Shown here: positions 1 through 8,430 of the stretch, piece by piece
How the letters are laid out: every line of letters begins with the position of its first letter
How positions within the stretch are numbered: the stretch's first letter is position 1
Assembly: GCF_002090075.1 (NCBI RefSeq)
Contig: NZ_BBRI01000002.1
Coordinates: forward strand, 1,054,001 to 1,118,000
Source: Demequina sp. NBRC 110052
GTDB taxonomy: Bacteria > Actinomycetota > Actinomycetes > Actinomycetales > Demequinaceae
DNA length: 64,000 nucleotides
Direction of reading: 5' to 3'
The notes under the pieces: model-generated
The model's database searches: none
What the model was told of the DNA's origin: nothing
Seen by the model: the letters and a program-made list of their open reading frames with translations, nothing else
Position numbers and translations under genes: made by a program

Positions 1-72
1 CCGCGCTCACGCGCGCCGTGACCTCTCCCGGGTGAGCCGCGCCGACGCGCGACCCACCCGGGGTCACGCGCC
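1..72. other. Window-edge intergenic stretch with a GC hairpin
   Basis: No gene is visible. Bases 27-34 and 55-62 form an 8-bp inverted repeat (CCCGGGTG/CACCCGGG) about 11 bases beyond the stop of the leftward alcohol dehydrogenase gene, so it could act as its terminator. There is no U-rich tract after it, so this is tentative. Confidence 0.3.
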
Positions 73-1176
73 TCAGATGCCCGCAGGCAACCTGTCGGCG
101 ACGACCTTGAGCGAGGCCGTCGTCGCATCGTCGATGTGTGGCACGACGACCGCCCGGCCCAGGAGCGTGCCGTTCTCAAGGTGCTCGTACGCCTCGAGCG
201 CATCACCAAGCGAGAAGCGGGTGACGTCCACCTCTAGGTGGCCTGCACGGTAGAGGGCCGCCAGCTCGTGCAGTTCCTCGATCGTGCCCCAGTACGTGTT
301 CGTCAGCTCCGCCTCGTAGGGGTTCGAGTAGAAGTCCCACGAGACGGGGCCGCCTGCGATGCCCACGACGGTGATGCGGCCCTGCTTGGCGACGACCTTC
401 TGCCCGAGCTGGATCGTCGGCGTGAGCCCCACGAAGTCGAAGACAGCGTCGACGCCCTTGCCCTCGGTGAGCTCACGGATGCGCTCGACCTGGCCCTCGC
501 CGCCTTCGACGGTGACGGCGCCGCGCTTGGCGGCCATCTCCATCGCATCGGCCTTCATGTCCGTCGCGATGACGGTCGCAGCCGTGGTGGCCTTGAGGAT
601 CTGCACCGCGAGCTGTCCGAGTCCGCCCAGCCCGATGACCAGTGCCGTCTTGCCGCCGCCCTGGAGCTTGGGGAGCGCGAGCTTGATCGCGTGATACGGC
701 GTCAGGCCGGCGTCGGCCAGAGGTGCGGCGGCGACCGGGTCGGCGTCGCCGAGCGGCACGAGATTGCGAGCGGGGACGGTCATGTACTCGGCCATGCCGC
801 CGTCCCTGCCAAGGCCCGAGGCGAGGAAGGGCGTCTGTGCGGCGTTCTCGCAGTAGGTGTCCTGCCCGCGGGAGCACGCGGCGCAGTGGCCGCAGCCGAT
901 GGGGCCGTAGACGAGGTAGGCGTCGCCCTGGGTGAGTCCGAGCACGCCCTCGCCGACCTCCTCGATCCACCCGGCCGTCTCATGGCCGAGCGTGTAGGCG
1001 GGCGCGAGTTGAGGACCGACGGTGGTCTCATCGAACTGCTCGTAGACCGCGACGTCCGAGTGACATGCACCTGCGCCGGCGACCTTGAGCAGCACCTCGC
1101 CCGGCGCCGGCTTGGGCTTGGGCACCTCCTGAAGCGAGGGCTTGGTCTTCCAGTCGGTGAATCGCAGTGCCTGCAT
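73..1176 (-). CDS. Zinc-dependent alcohol dehydrogenase (MDR family)
   Basis: A 367-residue medium-chain dehydrogenase that should oxidise an alcohol to an aldehyde or ketone with NAD(P). The N-terminal GroES-like domain has the catalytic zinc ligands (GACHSD and GHETAGW) and a four-cysteine structural zinc loop (CGHCAACSRGQDTYC). A Rossmann domain follows with GLGGLGQLAV. The start is ATG 1176 because AAGGAG lies just upstream; an in-frame extension to 1254 lacks a ribosome site and family similarity. It stands alone, divergent from the next gene, with a possible operator at 1239-1259. The substrate cannot be told from sequence. Confidence 0.87.
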   Translation of the reverse strand: MQALRFTDWKTKPSLQEVPKPKPAPGEVLLKVAGAGACHSDVAVYEQFDETTVGPQLAPAYTLGHETAGWIEEVGEGVLGLTQGDAYLVYGPIGCGHCAACSRGQDTYCENAAQTPFLASGLGRDGGMAEYMTVPARNLVPLGDADPVAAAPLADAGLTPYHAIKLALPKLQGGGKTALVIGLGGLGQLAVQILKATTAATVIATDMKADAMEMAAKRGAVTVEGGEGQVERIRELTEGKGVDAVFDFVGLTPTIQLGQKVVAKQGRITVVGIAGGPVSWDFYSNPYEAELTNTYWGTIEELHELAALYRAGHLEVDVTRFSLGDALEAYEHLENGTLLGRAVVVPHIDDATTASLKVVADRLPAGI

Positions 1177-1238
1177 GGGGGGCTCCTTCGTGGCGCCCTG
1201 GGGATGACGGACACGAGTGCGGCGCCATTGCTTGTCAC

Positions 1239-1259
1239 GTGTCACATACATCATGACAC
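1239..1259. promoter_or_regulatory. Inverted repeat, possible operator of the alcohol dehydrogenase
   Basis: GTGTCA-N9-TGACAC, a perfect 6-bp inverted repeat about 63-83 bases upstream of the dehydrogenase start, preceded by a further copy of TGTCAC. The spacing fits a dimeric repressor or activator. No regulator gene lies next to it, so the binding protein is unknown. Confidence 0.4.
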
Positions 1260-1323
1260 ATCAACCCCCCGGGGGTATTCCCGAGTACCGATGATCGTCA
1301 ACACCCACGAAACATCCGCGGCG

Positions 1324-1329
1324 TAACGT
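1324..1329 (+). promoter_or_regulatory. -10 box TAACGT, leaderless start
   Basis: TAACGT ends 6 bases before the ATG at 1336, so transcription should begin at or within a base of the start codon. There is no ribosome-binding site upstream, consistent with a leaderless mRNA. Confidence 0.5.
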
Positions 1330-1335
1330 CGAGCC

Positions 1336-2403
1336 ATGGATGTCGCAGTGCTCGGAGCCACCGGGGATGTGGGCCGCGCCATCTGCGGTGCGCTGATCGA
1401 GCGCGGAGAGCTGGGCCCGAGCTCCCGGCTGCAGCTCGTGGGCCGCGCGCACGGCGCCTCAGGTGCTGCTGTCCACGGCCTGCGGGTGGACCTCATCGAC
1501 GCCTATGACGAGAAGGCGCCCCAGATAGACGTCGCGACGACGCCCGACGACGTGGTCGCCGACGTCGTGGTCGTCGCCGCAGGCGGCACCATCCCCACGA
1601 GCACCACCGACCCGATCGACCGCGACGCCCTCGCGCTCGGCAACAGCGCCGTATTCGAGGAATACGCCGACGCGCTCGCGAGACACGGCAGCGGTCACGA
1701 GGTGGTCATCGTCGTCTCCAATCCGGTCGAGCTCGCGGTCGAGGTGTTCAGCCGTAGGCTCGGACGCCACCGCGTGATCGGCATGGGCGCATGGCTCGAC
1801 ACCCTCCGCTTCCGCCGGGAGATCGCCGCGACGCTCGGCATCCGCCGGCAGCGGGTCAGCGGATTCGTCGCAGGGCAGCATGGCGACCGGATGGTTCCAC
1901 TGTGGTCCACGGTGCGGCTCCGCGGCCTCGACGCCGACGAACGGCTCGAGATCGTCGCACGACTGCGCGGCGATAGGACGCTCGCGTCGTTCGCGTCGGA
2001 GGTCGCGGCGGCGAAGACGCGCGTCACGTCCGAGCGGGACATGACTGTCGCCTTCTCGCACGTGGACGCATACCCGCCCGACGTCCAGGCGGTGGTCCGC
2101 CCGTATCTGACCCACACGAGCGGTGCGAAGACCGCGCACGGCACAGCGAGCGCAACAGTCGACCTCATCCGCACCGTGCTCGACGGGCGGGACATCGTCG
2201 TGGCAGGTCAGGTGCTGCTCGACGGCGAGGTCTCGCTGGGCGGGATGCCGTGGCGCGGCGTGCTCGGCGTGCCCGTCGCCGTCGGCCCTGAGGGCTGGAC
2301 GCGCGTCATGCTCGACGACCTCGCCTCCGACGAGTCGCGAGCACTGTGGGAGGTCGGACAGGCGATCAACGAGGCGATCGTCGGCTGGGGAGGAGCTCCA
2401 TGA
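1336..2403 (+). CDS. Lactate/malate dehydrogenase-like protein
   Basis: A 355-residue member of the LDH/MDH superfamily. It has the N-terminal nucleotide loop GATGDVGRA, VVVAAGG, VSNPVE, the Asp-x-x-Arg pair in GAWLDTLRFR and the catalytic His in GQHGD (usually GEHG). The mobile-loop arginine is probably the one in PIDRDAL. The residue that sets specificity in this loop (Gln in lactate, Arg in malate enzymes) seems to be Ser or Thr, so the substrate is probably neither. Its stop overlaps the start of the ACT protein (ATGA at 2400-2403), so the two are translationally coupled and probably work together. Confidence 0.8.
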   Translation: MDVAVLGATGDVGRAICGALIERGELGPSSRLQLVGRAHGASGAAVHGLRVDLIDAYDEKAPQIDVATTPDDVVADVVVVAAGGTIPTSTTDPIDRDALALGNSAVFEEYADALARHGSGHEVVIVVSNPVELAVEVFSRRLGRHRVIGMGAWLDTLRFRREIAATLGIRRQRVSGFVAGQHGDRMVPLWSTVRLRGLDADERLEIVARLRGDRTLASFASEVAAAKTRVTSERDMTVAFSHVDAYPPDVQAVVRPYLTHTSGAKTAHGTASATVDLIRTVLDGRDIVVAGQVLLDGEVSLGGMPWRGVLGVPVAVGPEGWTRVMLDDLASDESRALWEVGQAINEAIVGWGGAP

Positions 2404-2894
2404 CCGGCCTCACCCGACGCTGGTTCGCCTTCGTCACCGTCGAGGACCGCTCAGGCGCCTCTGCGGCCCTCGCGGGCGTGTTTTCCGAGCGCGGCGTGAG
2501 CTTCGGCTCGATCTCCACCCTTGACGTCCACGACGGCCTGGGCACCCTCTCGGTGGAGTTCACCGCGTCGGAGCGCCTCGCCCACGTGCTCATCCGCACG
2601 CTCGGACGGCTCGCGGTGGCACGAGGCGCCTCCCTCGTGGCTGCCGACGATCCACGCGTGCGTGCCGTCGCGATGCTCACCGGTGAGTCGAGCGGAGCGA
2701 CGCTGCCACCGGACACGGACGTTCACCGGCACGGCGCCGGACCCGAGGCGACGACGATCATCGCCGGCCCCCTCGCTGCCGTCGAGACCGCCGTCGCCAG
2801 GCTGCGCCATGCCGGCTGCGGCGTCGAGGCGCTCACGGTCCTGCCGCCGCGCGGCAGCGCGCAGTCACCTGCGCACCGCCACCGGCAGGCGTAA
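2400..2894 (+). CDS. ACT-domain protein, coupled to the LDH/MDH-like gene
   Basis: A 164-residue protein. Residues about 8-70 (WFAFVTVEDRSGASAALAGV) match an ACT fold like that of acetolactate synthase small subunits, and residues about 110-148 look like a second, degenerate beta-alpha-beta unit. ACT domains bind amino acids and regulate partner enzymes. The start at ATG 2400 has GGGAGGAG upstream and overlaps the stop of the dehydrogenase gene, which suggests it is that enzyme's ligand-sensing subunit (inference). The tail is His/Arg-rich. It converges on the ABC permease gene with only 3 bases between the stops. Confidence 0.7.
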   Translation: MTGLTRRWFAFVTVEDRSGASAALAGVFSERGVSFGSISTLDVHDGLGTLSVEFTASERLAHVLIRTLGRLAVARGASLVAADDPRVRAVAMLTGESSGATLPPDTDVHRHGAGPEATTIIAGPLAAVETAVARLRHAGCGVEALTVLPPRGSAQSPAHRHRQA

Positions 2895-2897
2895 CGG

Positions 2898-4067
2898 TCA
2901 GCCCCGGCGTACCGCGTCGCGGATCTTCATGCGTCCGCCCGTGTTGAGCACAGCGCCGGCGTAGACCCTGCCCGCGAGCCACGTCAGCACGGGGATGGAC
3001 ACGAGGGCGATCACGACGGCGAGAGCAATCTCCCACGGCGCGATCGCGCCGAACGCCACGCGCATCGGCACCAGGAAGGGCGCGAAGAACGGCACCTGCG
3101 TGAGCGCCGCGGTGATCGGACCGTCGGGGTTGTTGGGTACCAGGTAGATCGCGAGGTACAGCGGCACCATCATCGTGAGCATCATCGGCGTCGTCACGGC
3201 GCCCAGGTCCTCCTGGCGCGACACCAGCGACGCCAGCCCGCCGAACAGCACGATGAAGATCGCGAAGCCGAGCACGAACCACACGGCGAAGTTCAGCAGC
3301 AGCGAGCCCACGTCGATGCCGAACTCGGCGACGAGATCCAGATACCAGATCGCGAAGAGAGCGGGGACGAGCATGCCGGCGGCCTGCGTCAGCGCGTAGA
3401 GGCCCACACCCAGCACCTTGCCGCCGAGCAGGGTCGCAGGCTTCACCGTCGCCAGCAGGATCTCCACGACGCGCGAGGACTTCTCCTCGACCACGCCCAT
3501 CATGATCACCGACGCGCTCTGGATGAGCACGACGAACAGCACGAAGATGACCGCGAAGCCGGCGAACAGGGCGCCGGGATCGATGTCCTGCTGATCGCCC
3601 AGCACCGTCACCGTCGGGGTGGCCGACGCGAGCGCCTCGGACACCTGCGCGGGATCGCCGCCCAGCCCCGACACCTCTGCATCGAGCACATAGGCCTGTA
3701 CCGCGGAGGCGGTCACCACCGGGACCGGCCCCTCCGCTGAGTCCACGAAGAGTTGAGGCTGGGCGGGATCGCCCGTCAGCACACCCGCGACGCCCTCCGC
3801 GAGCTCAGGGCTCGCGCCAGCATCGACTTCCTCGACCATCAGAGCGATGCCCTGCTGGGAGGCAGCCACCTCGAGATACGGGATCAGCGGCGCGGTCGCG
3901 GCGTCGACCTCGACGAGCACGCCGTCGCCCGCTCCATCCTCCGTCATGAACGGCCGGATGATCAGGGCGGCGGCGACGATGAGCACGATCATCACGGCAG
4001 ACGAGATGAGGCTCGCCTTGGACAGCGCGCGGGTGCGGTACTCGCGACGTGCGATGAGCCAGATCAT
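2898..4067 (-). CDS. ABC-2 type exporter permease (NatB-like)
   Basis: A 389-residue membrane protein. One N-terminal transmembrane helix (about 17-40) is followed by an extracytoplasmic domain (about 45-165) and then five hydrophobic helices to about residue 375, with VVEEKSSRVVEILLATVKP between them, typical of the NatB/ABC-2 family. It pairs with the ATPase encoded just upstream, with a 4-base overlap (4064-4067). The pair probably exports a small molecule, sodium or an antimicrobial; the substrate is unknown. Confidence 0.85.
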   Translation of the reverse strand: MIWLIARREYRTRALSKASLISSAVMIVLIVAAALIIRPFMTEDGAGDGVLVEVDAATAPLIPYLEVAASQQGIALMVEEVDAGASPELAEGVAGVLTGDPAQPQLFVDSAEGPVPVVTASAVQAYVLDAEVSGLGGDPAQVSEALASATPTVTVLGDQQDIDPGALFAGFAVIFVLFVVLIQSASVIMMGVVEEKSSRVVEILLATVKPATLLGGKVLGVGLYALTQAAGMLVPALFAIWYLDLVAEFGIDVGSLLLNFAVWFVLGFAIFIVLFGGLASLVSRQEDLGAVTTPMMLTMMVPLYLAIYLVPNNPDGPITAALTQVPFFAPFLVPMRVAFGAIAPWEIALAVVIALVSIPVLTWLAGRVYAGAVLNTGGRMKIRDAVRRG

Positions 4068-4969
4068 GCGGCCGCCTCCTCGTGCTCGCTCACGACGTCC
4101 TCGAACAGCTCCGTCAAGGTCGACCGCAGCGGTGTGAACGCGCGCACCTGACCGACGTTCACCGCCGCAGCGAGGATCTCGGGAGCCCTCTGGGGGGACT
4201 CAGCCTCGATCGTGACCCGGTCCGCCTCGTGAGCGACGGTGACGCCGGCCAGCCCGGGGTCCCAGCCCCGTGGGAGGTCTCCTTCGATCAGCCAGCGCGG
4301 ACGCTCGGTGGCCGTCAGGTCGGCGACGGCGCCCGACGCGACGAGCCGCCCGGCACGCACGATGCCGACGCGGTCGCACAGTCGTTCGACGAGCTCGAGC
4401 TGGTGGGACGAGAAGATCACCGGCACACCCCGTGCCGCCTCGGTGCGCAGCACCTCGCTCATCACTCCCACGGCGACGGGGTCGAGGCCTGAGAACGGCT
4501 CGTCGAGCACCAGGATCTCGGGACCGTGCACGAGGGCCGACGCGAGCTGCACGCGCTGCTGATTGCCCAGCGAGAGCTTCTCGACCGCGTCCGCGCGCCT
4601 CTCGGCGACGCCCAGCACCTCCGTCCAGCGTTCCATCGCCGCGTGCGCGTCCGCCCGGCTCAGACCGTGCAGACGCGCGAGGTAGACGAGTTGCTCGCCG
4701 ACCTTCATCCGCGGGTACAGGCCCCGCTCCTCGGGCATATAGCCGATGCGGCTGCGCGTCGCAGCGTCGATCGGGCTGCCGTCCCACGTGACGGTTCCTG
4801 CGTCCGCGCGGAGCACACCAAGGATGATGCGCATCGTCGTGGTCTTGCCCGCACCGTTGGCGCCGACGAAGCCGAACAGCTCCCCGGCGGCCACGTCGAA
4901 CGAGACATCGTCCAGCGCGCGCACGTCTCCATAGGTCTTGACAAGGCCCGAGATCTCGAGCGAGGCCAT
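4064..4969 (-). CDS. ABC transporter ATP-binding protein
   Basis: A 301-residue ATPase with Walker A GANGAGKTT, signature LSLGNQQR, Walker B ILVLDEPFSGLDP and the switch His in FSSHQ. The C-terminal 80 residues form the extension usual for NatA/CcmA-type exporters. A good ribosome site (AGGAGG) precedes ATG 4969. It is the first gene of a two-gene operon with the permease, whose start overlaps its stop. Confidence 0.9.
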   Translation of the reverse strand: MASLEISGLVKTYGDVRALDDVSFDVAAGELFGFVGANGAGKTTTMRIILGVLRADAGTVTWDGSPIDAATRSRIGYMPEERGLYPRMKVGEQLVYLARLHGLSRADAHAAMERWTEVLGVAERRADAVEKLSLGNQQRVQLASALVHGPEILVLDEPFSGLDPVAVGVMSEVLRTEAARGVPVIFSSHQLELVERLCDRVGIVRAGRLVASGAVADLTATERPRWLIEGDLPRGWDPGLAGVTVAHEADRVTIEAESPQRAPEILAAAVNVGQVRAFTPLRSTLTELFEDVVSEHEEAAA

Positions 4970-5045
4970 AGGCGGCCCTCCTGCGGGGACACGTCGGTGT
5001 GGAGGCTCACGGTCGGCCCCCGACGACCGCGAACCCCGGCGCGCG

Positions 5046-6170
5046 TCAGTGCGCCTGATAAGGACTCACGACGATGTCGACCCGCTGGAACTCCTTGAGG
5101 TCCGAGTAGCCCGTCGTCGCCATGGAGCGCCGCAGCGCTCCCATGATGTTGGTGGTGCCGTCGGCGCGCGAGCCGGGCCCGAAGAGGACCTCCTCGAGCG
5201 TCCCCGTGGTGCCGACGCGGACGCGCTCGCCACGCGGCAGCGCCTGGTGGTACGACTCCGGGCCCCAGTGGTAGCCGCCGCCCGGCGCCTCCTCGGCGCG
5301 CGCCAGGGCGGCACCGAGCATGATCGCGTCAGCGCCGCACGCCACGGCCTTGACCATGTCTCCGCTGCGACCCAGCCCGCCGTCGGCGATCACGTGCACG
5401 TAACGGCCGCCGGACTCGTCGAGGTAGTCGCGGCGCGCTGCGGCCACGTCAGCCACCGCGGTCGCCATTGGCGCGTGGATGCCGAGCGTGGTGCGGGTGG
5501 TCTGCGCGGCGCCGCCGCCGAATCCGACGAGCACGCCCGCAGCGCCGGTGCGCATGAGGTGCAGCGCCGCCTGGTAGGTCGACGCTCCGCCCACGATGAC
5601 GGGCACGTCGAGGTCGTAGATGAACTTCTTGAGATTCAGCGGCTCGGCCTCGCCCGAGACATGCTCGGCGGACACCGTGGTGCCGCGAATGACGAAGAGG
5701 TCGACTCCCGCGCCCAGCACCGTCTCGTAGTGCTCCTGTGTGCGCTGGGGGCTGAGCGCGCCTGCGACCGTGACGCCCGCGGCGCGGATCTCCTGCAGGC
5801 GAGCGACGATCAGCTCGTCCTTGATGGGCTCCGCGTAGATCTCCTGCATGCGCGCCGTCGAAGCGTCCATGCCCAGGTCGGCGATCTCCTCGAGCAATGG
5901 CGCGGGGTCCTCGTACCGCGTCCACAGACCCTCGAGGTCGAGCACGCCGAGGCCGCCGTGCTTGCCGAGCGCGATCGCCGTCGCGGGCGACATGACCGAG
6001 TCCATCGGCGCGCCGATCACGGGGATCTCGAACTGGAATGCGTCGATCTGCCACCCCAGGCTCACCTGCTGCGGAGCCCGCGTGCGACGCGACGGCACCA
6101 CCGCCACGTCGTCGAAGCTGTATGCGCGGCGCCCGCGCTTTCCGCGGCCGATCTCGATCTCGTTGCTCAC
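5046..6170 (-). CDS. guaB3: GuaB3-family IMP dehydrogenase-related protein
   Basis: A 374-residue TIM-barrel protein of the IMPDH/GMP reductase superfamily without CBS domains. It starts EIGRGKRGRRAYSFDDVAVVP and keeps IADGGLGRSGDMVKA, as in actinobacterial GuaB3. The loop that carries the catalytic Cys in true IMPDH (GPGSICTTR) reads GFGGGAAQTTR, with Gln at the Cys position, so ordinary IMP oxidation is unlikely. The GTG start at 6170 has TAGGCT six bases upstream and no ribosome site, which fits a leaderless mRNA. The genuine guaB is at 9216-10721. Confidence 0.85.
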   Translation of the reverse strand: MSNEIEIGRGKRGRRAYSFDDVAVVPSRRTRAPQQVSLGWQIDAFQFEIPVIGAPMDSVMSPATAIALGKHGGLGVLDLEGLWTRYEDPAPLLEEIADLGMDASTARMQEIYAEPIKDELIVARLQEIRAAGVTVAGALSPQRTQEHYETVLGAGVDLFVIRGTTVSAEHVSGEAEPLNLKKFIYDLDVPVIVGGASTYQAALHLMRTGAAGVLVGFGGGAAQTTRTTLGIHAPMATAVADVAAARRDYLDESGGRYVHVIADGGLGRSGDMVKAVACGADAIMLGAALARAEEAPGGGYHWGPESYHQALPRGERVRVGTTGTLEEVLFGPGSRADGTTNIMGALRRSMATTGYSDLKEFQRVDIVVSPYQAH

Positions 6171-6176
6171 CGTCCC

Positions 6177-6182
6177 AGCCTA
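6177..6182 (-). promoter_or_regulatory. -10 box TAGGCT of guaB3, leaderless start
   Basis: TAGGCT read leftward, then GGGACG, then GTG at 6170. The 6-base distance places the transcription start at the start codon. Confidence 0.55.
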
Positions 6183-6248
6183 GCGGTCGCGTGGGACGCG
6201 GGACCTGCGAGGGTCGCGACTGTCGTACCCGCGTGACAGGCTGGGGCC

Positions 6249-7034
6249 ATGAGTTGGATCGACGGGACCATGGTGGGCTTCGACACGGAGACGACAGGAG
6301 TGTCCACCGACACCGACCGCATCGTCACGGCGGCGGTGATCACGCGCCGACCGGGCGAGGAGCCGACCACGCGCACGTGGCTGATCGACCCGGGTGTCGA
6401 GATACCGGCGCGCGCGACCGAGGTCCACGGCATCACTACCGCGCAGGCGCGCGCCGAGGGCTCGCGCCCCGAGGACGCGCTCGAGGAGATCGCCAGCGCG
6501 CTCGCCGAGGCCATGGTCGCTGGCATCCCGGTGGTCGGCTTCAACGTGCAGTACGACCTGTCCATCCTCGAGGCCGAGCTCGCGCGCCACGGCCTGCGGG
6601 GCCTCGCCGAGCGGACGCCGCGTGGCCTGCGCCCCGTGCTCGACCCTCTGGTGCTCGATCGTCACCTCGACCCGTACCGCAAGGGCGCACGCAAGCTCAT
6701 CGACATGTGCCGCATCTACGCGGTGCCCGTGGTCGCGGACGATCTCCACGCCGCGGATGCGGACGTGCTCGCCACGCTCGACCTCGTGCCCGCGCTGGCG
6801 GCGGCGTACCCCGCGATGCGTCACGTCGCGTTGGACGACCTGCACGACCAGCAGGCGGAGGCACACCGAACCTGGGCCGTGCGGTTCGGGGCATGGCTGA
6901 AGTCGAAGGGCCGCACCGACGACCTGCCCCGGCCTGACTGGCCCGCCGCGCCGGTGCCGACGGCGCTGGTCGCCTCGCGCGAGAGCGACCCGGTCGAGTC
7001 CCCGGCGGACACGGCCGACGCGACGCTCTTCTGA
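6249..7034 (+). CDS. DnaQ-like 3'-5' exonuclease
   Basis: A 261-residue DEDD-type exonuclease. ExoI is FDTETTG (residues about 9-15), followed by EVHGITT, ExoII GFNVQYDLSILE and an ExoIII segment with LHAADADVLATL (His then Asp). It resembles stand-alone epsilon-like exonucleases of actinobacteria, used in repair or RNA trimming; no polymerase domain is attached. Divergent from guaB3. CAGGCT lies 6 bases before the ATG, so it may also be leaderless. Confidence 0.82.
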   Translation: MSWIDGTMVGFDTETTGVSTDTDRIVTAAVITRRPGEEPTTRTWLIDPGVEIPARATEVHGITTAQARAEGSRPEDALEEIASALAEAMVAGIPVVGFNVQYDLSILEAELARHGLRGLAERTPRGLRPVLDPLVLDRHLDPYRKGARKLIDMCRIYAVPVVADDLHAADADVLATLDLVPALAAAYPAMRHVALDDLHDQQAEAHRTWAVRFGAWLKSKGRTDDLPRPDWPAAPVPTALVASRESDPVESPADTADATLF

Positions 7035-7069
7035 CGCCGCACCTGCGGCCTCCACGGGTCTGGTCGGCG

Positions 7070-7075
7070 TAGTGT
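7070..7075 (+). promoter_or_regulatory. Possible -10 box TAGTGT of the glutamate-type dehydrogenase
   Basis: TAGTGT overlaps the upstream GTG (7072) that could be read as a start and lies 26 bases before ATG 7102, which has its own GGAGG. This favours the ATG. No convincing -35 is visible. Confidence 0.35.
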
Positions 7076-7101
7076 CGGAATCCCCAGACCTGGAGGCTGC
7101 A

Positions 7102-8379
7102 ATGGCGCATCCCGAGGCGGCGGCGACCCCGCCCGCATCGACCGATCCCCTGTCCGACGCACTCGCTCAGCTCGCGGAGGCCGCAAGCGCGCTGGACCTG
7201 TCCGACGGCCTTCACCGGCTGCTCGCCACACCCCGGCGCGAGCTGCAGGTCAGCGTCCCCCTGCGCCGCGACGATGGCTCGACCGCGGTGCTCTCCGGCT
7301 ACCGCGTGCAGCACAACTTCACGCGCGGGCCGGCCAAGGGCGGGCTGCGCTACAGCCCCTCCGTGGACCTCGACGAGGTGCGCGCGCTCGCGATGTGGAT
7401 GACATGGAAGTGCGCACTGGTCGACGTGCCGTACGGCGGCGCGAAGGGCGGCGTCGCCGTCGATCCGCGAGATCACTCCACCTCCGAGCTCGAACGCATC
7501 ACGCGCCGCTACACGTCGGAGATTCTCCCCATCATCGGCCCGGACGTGGACATCCCGGCCCCGGACATCGGCACCGACGAGACGACCATGGCCTGGATCA
7601 TGGACACCTTCTCCGTCGCCAAGGGCTACACGGTTCCCGGCGTCGTCACGGGCAAGCCGATCAGCCTGGGCGGTTCGCTCGGACGCGCGCTCGCGACCTC
7701 GCGCGGAGTCGCGCACATCGCGCTCATGGCGATGGCGAGCCGCGGCATCGACCCCGCGCACGCGACCGCTGCGGTCCAAGGCTTCGGCAAGGTGGGCCGC
7801 GGCACCGCCCGGTTCCTCGCCGACGCGGGCGTGCGCGTGAGGGCCGTGAGCGACATCGACGGGGCGATCTACTCGCACGACGGGCTCGACATCGCACGCC
7901 TGTCCGAGCATGTGGACCGCACCGGCAGCGTCGTGGGCTTCGACGCCTCCGAGCAGATCGACCCCGCCTACCTGCTCGCGCTCGAGGTCGACGTGCTCGT
8001 GCCGGCAGCTGTCGAGGGCGTGCTGACGGAGGACAACGCCCACGCGGTGCAGGCCACGATCGTCGTCGAGGGCGCCAACGGACCGACGACCAAAGCGGCC
8101 GACGCGATCCTCCAGCAGCGCGATGTACTCGTGGTGCCGGACATCCTGGCGAACGCGGGCGGCGTGGTCGTCTCGTACTTCGAGTGGGTGCAGGCGAACC
8201 AGGCGTATCAGTGGAACGAGCGCGAAGTGAATGACAGGCTCGAGGAGAAGATGGCTCGTGCCTGGCACGACGTCGTCGCCCACGCAGGTGCCCACGGCCG
8301 CACGTTCCGCCAGGCCGCGACCATGATCGCGGTCGAGCGCGTCGTCGAGGCGCACCGCCTGCGCGGCCTGTACCCGTGA
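7102..8379 (+). CDS. Glu/Leu/Phe/Val-family dehydrogenase (probable glutamate dehydrogenase)
   Basis: A 425-residue amino-acid dehydrogenase that interconverts 2-oxoglutarate plus ammonia and glutamate, or a related pair. It has the substrate loop GPAKGGLRY, the catalytic-lysine region VPYGGAKGGV, APDIGT, and a Rossmann segment VQGFGKVGRGTARF. The length is typical of the hexameric 420-residue class. ATG 7102 is chosen over GTG 7072 because GGAGG (7092-7096) precedes it. Glutamate is the commonest substrate for this class, but branched-chain activity cannot be excluded. Confidence 0.85.
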   Translation: MAHPEAAATPPASTDPLSDALAQLAEAASALDLSDGLHRLLATPRRELQVSVPLRRDDGSTAVLSGYRVQHNFTRGPAKGGLRYSPSVDLDEVRALAMWMTWKCALVDVPYGGAKGGVAVDPRDHSTSELERITRRYTSEILPIIGPDVDIPAPDIGTDETTMAWIMDTFSVAKGYTVPGVVTGKPISLGGSLGRALATSRGVAHIALMAMASRGIDPAHATAAVQGFGKVGRGTARFLADAGVRVRAVSDIDGAIYSHDGLDIARLSEHVDRTGSVVGFDASEQIDPAYLLALEVDVLVPAAVEGVLTEDNAHAVQATIVVEGANGPTTKAADAILQQRDVLVVPDILANAGGVVVSYFEWVQANQAYQWNEREVNDRLEEKMARAWHDVVAHAGAHGRTFRQAATMIAVERVVEAHRLRGLYP

Positions 8380-8402
8380 CCGGGGGCCGCTGACGCAGGA
8401 CT

Positions 8403-8418
8403 GCCCGACGCGTCGGGC
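8403..8418. terminator. Palindromic hairpin between convergent genes
   Basis: GCCCGACGCGTCGGGC, a perfect palindrome (6-bp arms and a 4-base loop) between the stop of the dehydrogenase gene and the stop of the TSUP gene. It probably terminates one or both. It contains the recurring intergenic 9-mer GCCCGACGC on both strands. Confidence 0.5.
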
Positions 8419-8430
8419 GCGTGCCCCGCG

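Noticed and set aside
1177-1254. Longer N-terminus for the alcohol dehydrogenase
   Set aside because: The extra residues (MMYVTRDKQW...) do not look like the family and have no ribosome site, whereas ATG 1176 has AAGGAG.
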